A stretch of DNA of 64,000 nucleotides, from NCBI RefSeq assembly GCF_000722545.1, contig NZ_JNVM01000033.1, positions 102,809-166,808 of the forward strand, in the 5' to 3' direction. Source of the stretch: Paenibacillus tyrphae. Its GTDB lineage: Bacteria; Bacillota; Bacilli; Paenibacillales; NBRC-103111. Within the stretch, counting starts at the first letter, position 1. Each line of letters opens with the position of its first letter. The position numbers and the translations under genes are program-made. The notes beneath the pieces are model-generated. The model did no database searches. It was not told the DNA's origin and saw only the letters and a program-made list of their open reading frames with translations. This document shows, piece after piece, positions 43,779 through 51,059 of the stretch.

Positions 43779-44674
43779 AAGCGTTCATCCGAATCTTTGT
43801 CCGTGGAAGGAAGATACTTTTGCTCCGCTGCCTGAAGCTCCTCGGCCCTTTGAAGCCTGAACACTTCCTCAAGCGTAGCGACACCGCTTTCTACATGGAC
43901 AAGGCTCTTCTCCTGAAAAATTTGGCCGGATACTTTTTTCATCGCCTCAATCGAGGCCCGCAAATTATGGTTTGCCCAGATGACGAGGCTGATCCCGAGC
44001 TCCTGGAACCGTACTGTCGGAGTGGTGTAATACTTGGTAGGCACGATCACGACCGGCAGTCTTCCGCCCCATTCCTTCATAAACGATTCGATTTCCGCGA
44101 TGTCCGATCTCTTGCTGTGAATGAGAACAGCATCGGCACCTGCCTGCCGGTAAGCTTCCGCCCGCCGCAAGGCCTCTTCCAGCCCCCAACCTGTAATGAA
44201 AGCTTCCACTCTTGCCACGACGACAAAATCTTCGTCCGATTGCGTATCTTTCATCGCTTTAATTTTGCCGCAAAATTCATCTACATCGGCAAGCGGTTGA
44301 GCTTTGGCATGAATGAAGGAGTTGGTTTTCGGAAAGAGCTTATCTTCGATACAAACCCCTGCGATTTGGCGCTGTTCCAATTTTTTCACCAATCTCCTGG
44401 CATTGTTGAAGTTTCCGTAGCCGGTATCTCCGTCAAGCAAGATCGGAACCGACGTCGCGTCGCTCATAAATTCCAAAGCATCCAGCACTTGCGTCCAGGA
44501 GGCTTCATTGTTGTCCCTTACTCCCATTGCTGCGGAGATGGATAATCCGCTGGCCCAGATGCCTTTGAACCCGGCCTCTTCGGCAATGGCAGCCGATAGC
44601 CCGCTATGGGCTTCCATGATAAACTCCAAATTTTGCGAGTGAATCATTTGTTTTAGTTGTTCTGTCTTTTTCAT
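43775..44674 (-). CDS. pepM: Phosphoenolpyruvate phosphomutase (C-P bond forming)
   Basis: The 299-residue isocitrate-lyase superfamily enzyme has the mutase signature EDKLFPKTNS (residues 110-119), which separates C-P mutases from lyases, and the Mg site DGDTGYG at 81-87. It converts PEP to phosphonopyruvate, the entry step of nearly all phosphonate biosynthesis. ATG 44674 follows AAAGGAAAA. Its stop overlaps the decarboxylase start, and a frameshifted ATP-grasp gene lies 15 bases upstream. Confidence 0.96.
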   Translation of the reverse strand: MKKTEQLKQMIHSQNLEFIMEAHSGLSAAIAEEAGFKGIWASGLSISAAMGVRDNNEASWTQVLDALEFMSDATSVPILLDGDTGYGNFNNARRLVKKLEQRQIAGVCIEDKLFPKTNSFIHAKAQPLADVDEFCGKIKAMKDTQSDEDFVVVARVEAFITGWGLEEALRRAEAYRQAGADAVLIHSKRSDIAEIESFMKEWGGRLPVVIVPTKYYTTPTVRFQELGISLVIWANHNLRASIEAMKKVSGQIFQEKSLVHVESGVATLEEVFRLQRAEELQAAEQKYLPSTDKDSDERL

Positions 44675-44689
44675 TGGCCATTTTCCTTT

Positions 44690-45425
44690 CTAGTTCATGA
44701 GCCGCCTCCGAATCAAGTGCTTATTTTTCATAATCCTACGCAGCGGTGTCTTGTCTGGAAGTTGAGTGAACAGCTTATGCCCGGGCCGCGAATTAGCTTC
44801 GATAATCCATATACGGCCGTTTTTCTCGATCCCAAGATCAACTCCCAGTTCACGAATCGAATGCCGTTTGTTGATGGTTCTAGCCATGAGACGGGATATC
44901 TTTTTTATTTCTTAGCGTGCTTTTTACTTTTTTTCTTTTCGTAAAAAGCCTTGACAGCACTCGTTTAAGCTTCACTCCATGTCCGCCTTTGTGATAATTT
45001 GTAACAAAGCGATGCGGAGCAGCCACGCGGGCAGCCATGCCGGAAATGTCCCATTTCTTCTTCGGTTTCTGCATGTAGATTCTGGCATCAAAGATCGATC
45101 CCTTGTATTTGGCCAAACGAAGTCCCCTCTGCACAAGATACTGTCCAGATGGTCGCAAATAAGACTGAATCGCCTTATACAAGGAGGCGGAACCGACGTG
45201 TGTGCGTTTAAGACCGTACCGAACCTCGTAGCCTTTTCGGACCTTCTTGACTCTGATGATGCCGGATCCTCCGCTGCCATGATTAGGTTTGATGAAGATC
45301 GTCGAATACGTTCTCAGCATCCGCAAAGCCCTCGCATGGGTAAACCGGTGCGTTTCAGGTAAATGGCGACGTAAAACGGAGCGTTTCAGCATTTCCCTAT
45401 GTTTTTTCATCTTTCCAATTCCCAC
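44690..45425 (-). pseudogene. Frameshifted short-form YheC/YheD ATP-grasp gene, first in phosphonate operon
   Basis: Two frames together make one ATP-grasp protein. Residues from GTG 45425 run through STIFIKPNHGSGGSGIIRV, YLVQRGLRLA and FDARIYMQK, and stop at 44880. The missing end (SIRELGVDLGIEKNGRIWIIEANSRPG) continues in another frame to 44690. The shift lies in an A-rich stretch at about 44900-44915, where one extra base (or loss of two) breaks the frame. Without the D..E.N metal site the truncated protein should be inactive. The run of six A might also allow programmed slippage, or it could be a sequence error. Confidence 0.82.
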
Positions 45426-45880
45426 GGGTATCCTCTTTTCTCCTTAATATTTTTTTTACATTTTATGATGAATATAAATTCCAAACACGGTATAAACCTA
45501 TAGTTCAAAAAAATGGTGTGCTTCTACAGGGAACGATGTCCTACGATGGCTTAAAATCATTTTTTATGAACCATTTGGCAAGCTTTGATATCGATAAATA
45601 AAAAAGCCGCGATATGAGCTCTAGTGCGAAAACTATGTGGCCTTATATTTTTAAACAAGTTGGAAAGTAAATTATGCAGCCAACAAATTAATGGTAACTA
45701 AATAGCTGAAAAAAGTTCAAATTATTATCGGCAGGGGTCTGTTACATTTCCTTTTTAGTGAATGAATTGCGTAAGGTGTCGGGGCAGTCGATAGGATAGT
45801 TAAAATCCCCACTAGAGACAGAGATCGAACGTACAAAAAAAGAGCCGCCAGCGGCGACCCCTTGCAAAATGAAGAAAATG
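45426..45880. other. AT-rich spacer upstream of the phosphonate operon
   Basis: This spacer of about 455 bases has no convincing gene. On the minus strand CATAAAATG (45467-45458), about 35 bases before the first start codon, resembles a mother-cell sigma (SigE/SigK) -10 element, but no good -35 is spaced correctly. The first YjcZ terminator lies at 45834-45858. Confidence 0.4.
45834..45858 (-). terminator. Terminator of YjcZ copy 1
   Basis: On the minus strand GTCGCCGC-TG-GCGGCTC is followed by seven T, 22 bases beyond the YjcZ stop. Confidence 0.75.
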
Positions 45881-46003
45881 TTAGATAAAAAAGGATGTTC
45901 CAATAATTACCAACAAAATGAAAAGCACCAGAATAACGCCTGTCGAAGTAAAGCCGCCAAAGCCGCAGCCACCACCAAAACCGCCTACGCCAAAACCACC
46001 CAT
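45881..46003 (-). CDS. YjcZ-family sporulation peptide, copy 1 (40 aa)
   Basis: The peptide begins MGGFGVGGFGGGCGFGGF and continues TSTGVILVLFILLVIIGTSFFI. It is a Gly/Phe-rich head plus a single membrane helix, the YjcZ/YncZ pattern of small sporulation proteins in Bacillus and Paenibacillus. ATG 46003 has a GGGAGCG site. It carries a SigK-like promoter and a terminator of its own. It is one of four related genes in the window and the most diverged, with a longer Gly head. The molecular role is unknown. Confidence 0.85.
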   Translation of the reverse strand: MGGFGVGGFGGGCGFGGFTSTGVILVLFILLVIIGTSFFI

Positions 46004-46066
46004 GATAATCGCTCCCTTTAGAGTGAATTGAGCACCAGCCGTCGTTCATCCGGTTACTCATATACT

Positions 46067-46093
46067 TAGTATATGCAGCAGAGAAAAGGTAGT
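46067..46093 (-). promoter_or_regulatory. SigK-like promoter of YjcZ copy 1
   Basis: AC, 16 bases, then CATATACTA, a full match to the mother-cell -10 consensus CATAnnnTA. The same spacing is found in all four YjcZ upstream regions. Confidence 0.65.
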
Positions 46094-46313
46094 TTGGACT
46101 GGTGACAGGTGGCAATTGACGAGCAATTATATTTACCCATGGTGTTAAACCGTCCCTTCCGCAGCATTCCGGCAGCAGCCGAATCACTGAGCAAGGGATC
46201 AAACGCCATCCATCCAATCATGAGTCAGACAATAGAATTTTCACAAAAAAACTTTGGGTTACATACATTAAACCATGACATTTGACTATTTTAATGGAGA
46301 CGGAGGATGATTC

Positions 46314-46775
46314 ATGAGTAACTCACTCATGCCCCACTATGCTCATACTGGCGAACCATATTGGGGCTTACCGACAGTTTCGGACGACCGACAGATGGTA
46401 CATCATCCCATTCTTGTGGAGGTCAAACAAACTACTTCAAATCAACTTTTAATGATCTATAATCACAGAACTGATTTAGCATCTGTGACAAAGGTGTCCA
46501 ATTACTGGATCCGGAGTAACATGGAGCATCCCACTGGTATTGCAAGCCTTGGAATGGGTGAAGCACTTACTGCATCTAACGCAATACGCCCTGATATGGC
46601 AATGATTACACCTGCGGACCATTCGAAAATGAGATTCATCATGACATTTAGGGCAAATGCGAGGTCACATGTCCTATATATAGTGCTTCCTTGTTTTGTC
46701 AACTTAGAGGGAATGTCAGGATTTAAGGGAGGAAACTGGGGGGTCTTCAGCAGAAATATGTTTATCGGAATGTAA
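46314..46775 (+). CDS. Hypothetical protein (153 aa)
   Basis: The start is ATG 46314 after CGGAGG. The protein opens MSNSLMPHYAHTGEPYWGLP and has a central VEVKQTTSNQLLMIYNH. It ends FKGGNWGVFSRNMFIGM. There is no signal peptide, membrane helix or known motif. It is set between two YjcZ genes in the AT-rich accessory region and read from the opposite strand. The base composition is lower in GC than the core genes. I do not recognise a family. Confidence 0.6.
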   Translation: MSNSLMPHYAHTGEPYWGLPTVSDDRQMVHHPILVEVKQTTSNQLLMIYNHRTDLASVTKVSNYWIRSNMEHPTGIASLGMGEALTASNAIRPDMAMITPADHSKMRFIMTFRANARSHVLYIVLPCFVNLEGMSGFKGGNWGVFSRNMFIGM

Positions 46776-46992
46776 ACTATGGCTGCTTATCACCAAGTTG
46801 GAAAGTAGCAGAGGCGGTCTAGGACTTATTTTCGCGTCCTATGCCACCGCTGCATTTTCTTATCAAATCCGCGACCATCTCGGCTATGCGCAAAGCACAA
46901 AGAGGAGGCCGAACATACAAAAAGGAGCCGCCCGTTGTGTTGGTAGCTCTTCTACCATAGCTTCGAAGCTCTTTTTGTAATAAAACAAGTGC

Positions 46993-47094
46993 TTAAATAA
47001 AACAGATACTGCAAGCAATGATAACAAGCAGAATGAAAAGAACCAGAATAACACCTGTGGAAGTAAAGCCGCCGAAGCCTCCAACGGAGCTCAT
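46993..47094 (-). CDS. YjcZ-family sporulation peptide, copy 2 (33 aa)
   Basis: The sequence is MSSVGGFGGF, then TSTGVILVLFILLVII and ACSICFI. It is nearly identical to copies 3 and 4. An AAGGAG site precedes ATG 47094. The helix should span the membrane with the Gly-rich head outside it. A SigK-like promoter is at 47161-47187. Confidence 0.85.
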   Translation of the reverse strand: MSSVGGFGGFTSTGVILVLFILLVIIACSICFI

Positions 47095-47160
47095 TAGTCA
47101 ACACTCCTTTTAGTGGTAATATTGAGTATCGGCCTGATCCCTCCCGATTACCCACGATTT

Positions 47161-47187
47161 TAGTGTATTCGATATTGAAAAGATTGT
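47161..47187 (-). promoter_or_regulatory. SigK-like promoter of YjcZ copy 2
   Basis: AC, 16 bases, AATACACTA. It aligns with the promoters of the other three copies. Confidence 0.55.
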
Positions 47188-47259
47188 TTGGGCAGATGAC
47201 AGGCAGCAAATGACATGCAATTATATAAGCCCACTTTCCCATTTATGCCTACCCCAATT

Positions 47260-47370
47260 TGGTAATCACTGCTTAATTTAATTTCACGACGCAAGCTTTC
47301 TATCAGATTCGTTATCGGTTTGGCCAATAGCGGTTTTAAACTGAAGCAGGATAAATAGTTGGACATAAAA
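47260..47370 (-). pseudogene. Possible relic of an IS256-type transposase C-terminus
   Basis: A short minus-strand frame reads LLAKPITNLIESLRREIKL, close to the TNxIESLxR motif of mutator/IS256 transposases. Only about 20 residues match and no ends are seen, so this is tentative. Confidence 0.25.
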
Positions 47371-47772
47371 CAGTAATCGATACACGATATCGTTTAACCT
47401 TCATTTTTATTAGTTTCATCTAGTGAAACGAGTATTTTGAATGAAAATTGACTCATTATTTAATAGAAAAAAACCTTTTAAATAACGGCTCTCACGATAA
47501 CATTTACGATGCGCACCTCAATCACCGTGCTTGTACAAGTCACTTCCTAAAATAAGCGTCACTCATCAATTGAATGATATCTGCTCTCGTTTTTGCACCC
47601 AATCCAATTACCCATGTAATATGTGTTTTATGCCATATTCAAAGCGGTCGAACCTTCCAACAAAAATGGATTTCAAGTAACTTCATATTCAAATTTAAAA
47701 GGAGGATGAAAATTCGTCCCCCCTACAAATTCAAAACTATATTAACATGTGGTGGTTAAAGAGCTAGAATAA

Positions 47773-48249
47773 CTATAAATCTACATGATTCCTAAGCAAA
47801 TGACTAACCCATGCTTGTGAAAATCCTAAGATTTCTGCTATTTTTCTTTGTGAAGCTTTTGGATTTTCCTTCATTACTTGATACAGGCGTTCCAATGCCT
47901 CTTTCCTTTTTGGAGTAATTTTTTTCTTTTTCGAAAGTGTTCTTTTTAATTCATTAGATCGTTCACGTTCTACTCGCTCCAAGAAAACCTGAAGTGCAGG
48001 AAGGCTTTGAATACAGGACGTACAAATATAAAATTTCTTGAAATAAACGACTTGCTCCTTATTTGAGCAAAACAAACATTCTTTGCCGTGATACCTGTGA
48101 ACCATAATTGCTTTTTTCTCGTCATCATAGAAATACTCTGTCATGACATTGGATTCTAACTTCAAAACACGCCTAACCTCCATAGGAATCACAATTCTTC
48201 CGACTTTGTCTATTACTCTAATAATTCCAGTTACTCTACCCTCATACAT
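47773..48249 (-). CDS. AbrB-like regulator with zinc site and C-terminal HTH
   Basis: The 158-residue protein starts with a SpoVT/AbrB swapped-hairpin domain (GIIRVIDKVGRIVIPMEVRRVLKL, residues 8-31). A CLFC...CTSC pair (residues 58-61 and about 76-79) probably binds zinc. A basic linker leads to a helix-turn-helix (KASQRKIAEILGFSQAWVSHLL) at the end. It should be a DNA-binding transition-state-type regulator. It lies 26 bases after a Spo0E-like gene on the same strand, downstream of a peptide signalling pair. Confidence 0.78.
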   Translation of the reverse strand: MYEGRVTGIIRVIDKVGRIVIPMEVRRVLKLESNVMTEYFYDDEKKAIMVHRYHGKECLFCSNKEQVVYFKKFYICTSCIQSLPALQVFLERVERERSNELKRTLSKKKKITPKRKEALERLYQVMKENPKASQRKIAEILGFSQAWVSHLLRNHVDL

Positions 48250-48275
48250 TGATACACCTCAAACAATAATGATTT

Positions 48276-48497
48276 CTAGTTCACACACCGGATTTTTCGA
48301 ATTTGAGCAATTAAAACGTATCTATCTAATTGTTGACTCAATTGGACAACATATTCGCTCGTTAAACTTTCGCCTTGTTGTACAGCTTCTTCCATTTGGT
48401 TCAGGATGGTTTTCATTTCGCTCTGCAATGTTTCCTCGCTGAAATGACTAATTTCATATTGGGTATAATCCTCCCTTCTGGAAACTAATACACCCAT
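48276..48497 (-). CDS. Spo0E-family aspartyl-phosphate phosphatase
   Basis: This is a 73-residue helical-hairpin protein. The motif SQQLDRYVL matches the SQxLD signature of Spo0E/YisI/YnzD phosphatases, which dephosphorylate Spo0A~P and delay sporulation. ATG 48497 lies 8 bases after AAAGGAG; an upstream in-frame ATG lacks a site. It is followed by the AbrB-like regulator and preceded by the terminator of the receptor-peptide operon. Confidence 0.85.
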   Translation of the reverse strand: MGVLVSRREDYTQYEISHFSEETLQSEMKTILNQMEEAVQQGESLTSEYVVQLSQQLDRYVLIAQIRKIRCVN

Positions 48498-48592
48498 CAA
48501 AAATTCTCCTTTCAAAAACTTTTTTCACCTGTCCTAGTAACAATGTATCATTAATTTCATCAATTTCCCTTCGAGACCTAATAATGGGATAT

Positions 48593-48622
48593 AAAAAAAC
48601 AGGCATTAAAGAACGCCTGTTT
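48593..48622 (-). terminator. Terminator after the signalling peptide gene
   Basis: The minus strand has AACAGGC-10 bases-GCCTGTT followed by seven T, 30 bases after the peptide stop. It separates the receptor-peptide transcript from the Spo0E-like gene. Confidence 0.88.
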
Positions 48623-48652
48623 GTATAAAGCCATATTTTAATTTTTACTGTT

Positions 48653-48778
48653 TTATAAGCCAGGGTCTGCCACACTAAATGAAGTGGTTTGAGTATCTTT
48701 TGAAATTTCTATAGGAAGGCTATTCAGGTTTCCAATCAGAGTCAAAGATAAGACAGCAAGTAGGATAAATTTTTTCAT
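48653..48778 (-). CDS. Secreted signalling propeptide (Phr/AimP-like, 41 aa)
   Basis: This short gene begins MKKFILLAVLSLTLIGNL, a signal peptide with basic start and hydrophobic core. It continues with a polar stretch (SLPIEISKDTQTTSF) and ends SVADPGL. An excellent GGAGGTG site lies 6 bases before ATG 48778. It is located 40 bases downstream of an XRE-TPR receptor gene on the same strand, with a strong terminator behind it. This is the receptor-then-peptide order of RRNPP systems (Rap-Phr, NprR-NprX, AimR-AimP, and AimR-like AloR-AloP of Paenibacillus). The mature signal is probably a C-terminal oligopeptide; its exact ends are not known. Confidence 0.82.
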   Translation of the reverse strand: MKKFILLAVLSLTLIGNLNSLPIEISKDTQTTSFSVADPGL

Positions 48779-48817
48779 TATAATTCACCTCCAAATTCAT
48801 TTGATGGTTTTTACAAT

Positions 48818-50083
48818 CTAATTATATACTTTTTTTAACAAATTTGCATGGCATGGCTGGATAGCTTTTGAATATTTTGAGGAATAGTACAATACAATGC
48901 GAATGCATTCTTCCCTTTCTTTCAAATCATTGATGATTCCAAAGTGATTCAAACTATGAGCGATAGCTTCAATCCCTTCCTCGAACAGCCCTACTTTAAA
49001 ATTGCAAACACTTTTTAAACGGTAATACATACCTATATCAAAATGCTTTTGTGGCGTCTGTGGATGATCGGGTAATAGCTCGTTTTCTTTATCTAATATT
49101 TCAGCAACGGCTTTCATGTTCTCGGTTTCTAAATAAATGTCCAAAAGTTCAATTATCAGATGTACTTTATTTTCCTTGCCAAGTTCCTCTATATAACTTT
49201 GAAGCATGGGTACCGCTTTATCATATTCCTTTTTTTTCGCCTTTATTACTGCACGAGTTATTTTTACAGCTTCATCAACAAAATCATACTTAAATAACTC
49301 GAAAATTTCTAATGCCTTTTCAGCTTCATCATAGTTACCGGAGAGTAAATATGAGTTAATCATGGCTAAATAGGCTCTTGCCTTTAGCTCAGTATCGTTT
49401 TGTTCCAAAAGTACTCCAACTTTACACATTTGAATACATTCGTCATATTTTTTTGTTGCGAACGCAAGCAGTGTCATTCTTAAGTAAATAGTTATTTGTT
49501 CTTCAAGGGATAAGAAATTCAAGTAATGCAATACTTCTTGTCCATCATGAAAGGATTTCTCCAATCGTTTTAAATCAAGTCGCTCTATTAAGTGTTTTTG
49601 CAATAATCCCTTAGCAATGTATTTCATTACTCCATGCTCTCTTGAATACCTAACTATGGTCTTATAGAGAGCCACTCGCAAAGAAGAATCACTTAATTTC
49701 TCTGTAAATTCATAAAGTCGTTGTAGGACATCTTCAGTATCTTTGTTGGGGGATTGAAGTATCTTCAGTGCGATTTTGGGAGCTAAAGAATGTGTCTCTT
49801 CACATGTCAGTATTTCGTTTAATATTTCAAACAAATTGTCAGTCCTATGTTCTTCCTGAAAATAACATTCCATAATTTCTGTATAATGTGCTGGCAATGC
49901 AGCAGCTATCGCCTTTAAGTTTTTTAACTCTAGCCGCTTCGTTTCTCCACGCTCCATTCGATGTAATACACTTCTGCTTACACCCGTTAGTTCTTCAAAT
50001 TCTGTGTATGTCAAATTGTTCTCTTTTCTAAACTGGAAGATGATATCTGAGATGGATTTATTATGATTCAAAATCCCCATCAT
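48818..50083 (-). CDS. RRNPP-family quorum-sensing receptor (XRE HTH plus TPR; AimR/AloR-like)
   Basis: The 421-residue protein has an N-terminal XRE HTH at about residues 10-65 (IIFQFRKENNLTYTEFEEL, GVSRSVLHRMERGETKRLEL). A long all-helical TPR-like region follows to the end (CIQMCKVGVLLEQ, YLLSGNYDEAEKALEIF, FKVGLFEEGIEAIAHSLNHFG). The size and layout match the AimR type and its non-phage Paenibacillus relatives. It should bind a re-imported peptide made by the adjacent 41-residue gene and change DNA binding. ATG 50083 follows AAGGAAGG. The region upstream, shared with a divergent protease operon, has an inverted repeat that may be its operator. Confidence 0.87.
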   Translation of the reverse strand: MMGILNHNKSISDIIFQFRKENNLTYTEFEELTGVSRSVLHRMERGETKRLELKNLKAIAAALPAHYTEIMECYFQEEHRTDNLFEILNEILTCEETHSLAPKIALKILQSPNKDTEDVLQRLYEFTEKLSDSSLRVALYKTIVRYSREHGVMKYIAKGLLQKHLIERLDLKRLEKSFHDGQEVLHYLNFLSLEEQITIYLRMTLLAFATKKYDECIQMCKVGVLLEQNDTELKARAYLAMINSYLLSGNYDEAEKALEIFELFKYDFVDEAVKITRAVIKAKKKEYDKAVPMLQSYIEELGKENKVHLIIELLDIYLETENMKAVAEILDKENELLPDHPQTPQKHFDIGMYYRLKSVCNFKVGLFEEGIEAIAHSLNHFGIINDLKEREECIRIVLYYSSKYSKAIQPCHANLLKKVYN

Positions 50084-50398
50084 AGCACAAAACCTTCCTT
50101 TTTATTCTATATTTTTACATTGGTTAATTATAGCAAAGTCAGTTTCATATGACAATTAACTGTTTATTGCGATATTTCCCCTAATTCTTACTTGAGATAT
50201 CATGATTCGATATACTTCTACAAAGTATAAGTGATTATTTGGTAATCACTGTAATTACTCGGGTAATTTTCAAGTAATCACTGTAATAAAAATAGACGTC
50301 AATTCCTATGCCATATTTTATGGCATTGTGATAAATTATGTTTGAACAATTCAGTCGCGACAATTGTTCGCAGATTAATAATTAGGAGGTTGTTCGAA
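50084..50398. promoter_or_regulatory. Divergent control region between receptor and protease operons
   Basis: This is 315 bases of AT-rich DNA between the receptor gene and the metalloprotease gene. It carries the AGTGATTA/TAATCACT inverted repeat and a further TAATCACTGTAAT copy. No additional gene is seen. Confidence 0.6.
50230..50287. promoter_or_regulatory. Candidate operator: AGTGATTA-N5-TAATCACT plus downstream half-site
   Basis: A perfect 8-base inverted repeat spans 50230-50250. TAATCACTGTAAT at 50243-50255 recurs at 50275-50287, 32 bases (three helical turns) later. The hexamer ATCACT/AGTGAT is, from memory, also the half-site reported for SPbeta AimR. The position suits control of the protease operon by the receptor. 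Confidence 0.5.
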
Positions 50399-51046
50399 TT
50401 GAAGTCATTTAAATTTCTATTGTTTTTACTTTGTTTATTTTTAGTATCTGCAAGTGCGGCTTCTGCTCATTTCTCTTATTCTCCACAGCGACACATCACA
50501 AGTACTCATTCTTCCGATGTCAAAGAGTATTTTTGTGTAGATGCAACGGATTCAAATGTTCCAATTTCAACTGTGGACGCATACAAGGCAGTTAAAGAAG
50601 TGCTGTATTCAAAAAATTATGATGGTCTGGCAAATAATAAGATTTACTTCATACAAGGAGGAGCAGGAGAAACAGCTTGCAAGAATATGACAAGTGAACA
50701 ACTGTCAAGCACTCCTTTTAGATATTATATTCAGGATAGTACAAAACCCCTTTGTGACGGAACTTCATCTTGTGTGGTAAGATACGGTGAAGTAAAACAA
50801 TCAGATGGACATAGCCATTATGATTATGGTGTGGCAACACTGAGATATAAGACTTTTACAAATGTCAGGGATTATATTGTAAATCATGAAACAGGCCATT
50901 TGTTAGGGTTACCAGATGGAAACGGCTCTAATGATTGCCCCGGTAGTATTATGCATTCTAAAGATTACGGTTGTTCAAATGGGTACCCCTCTGACCCTAC
51001 GCAAAAGGATCTTGATGCCGTGACCACTGAAGCTAATTCAAACTAA
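50399..51046 (+). CDS. Secreted zinc metalloprotease, snapalysin (M7)-like
   Basis: The 215-residue protein starts at TTG 50399, 9 bases after AGGAGG, and has a signal peptide (FLLFLLCLFLVSASAASA). The active site is HETGHLLGLPD, i.e. HExxHxxGxxD with Asp as third zinc ligand, as in Streptomyces snapalysin rather than HExxHxxGxxH. A Met-turn-like GSIMH follows. Several Cys suggest disulfides in the exported protein. It is first in an operon of three secreted-protein genes, divergent from a peptide receptor. Confidence 0.82.
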   Translation: MKSFKFLLFLLCLFLVSASAASAHFSYSPQRHITSTHSSDVKEYFCVDATDSNVPISTVDAYKAVKEVLYSKNYDGLANNKIYFIQGGAGETACKNMTSEQLSSTPFRYYIQDSTKPLCDGTSSCVVRYGEVKQSDGHSHYDYGVATLRYKTFTNVRDYIVNHETGHLLGLPDGNGSNDCPGSIMHSKDYGCSNGYPSDPTQKDLDAVTTEANSN

Positions 51047-51059
51047 GGAGATGAAATAA

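Larger units (their letters stand above)
47095..47772. other. Spacer with conserved YjcZ upstream block and possible transposase relic
   Basis: Positions 47101-47230 are a block closely repeated at 53325-53460 and, more diverged, at 59480-59600. The rest is AT-rich and without an intact gene, apart from a doubtful IS256-like relic at about 47265-47370. Confidence 0.5.

Noticed and set aside
45717..46217. Open frame of 166 codons on the minus strand
   Set aside because: It runs in another frame through the YjcZ copy 1 unit, has no ribosome site and ends in its flanking promoter and terminator DNA. The 40-residue YjcZ frame is the real gene.
46798..46980. 60-codon plus-strand frame
   Set aside because: No ribosome site, odd composition, and it runs into the terminator side of the YjcZ copy 2 unit.
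47101..47230. Considered as an IS end because it recurs at 53.3 kb and 59.5 kb
   Set aside because: The repeated blocks always sit upstream of YjcZ genes and have no terminal inverted repeats or transposase, so they are duplicated promoter regions.
46952..47242. Open frame of 96 codons over YjcZ copy 2
   Set aside because: It is an out-of-frame reading of the conserved YjcZ unit. Similar false frames appear over copies 3 and 4, which shows that they come from the repeat itself.
48594..48622. Considered as a CRISPR-like or small RNA repeat
   Set aside because: It occurs once and is a textbook terminator with a T run after the peptide gene.
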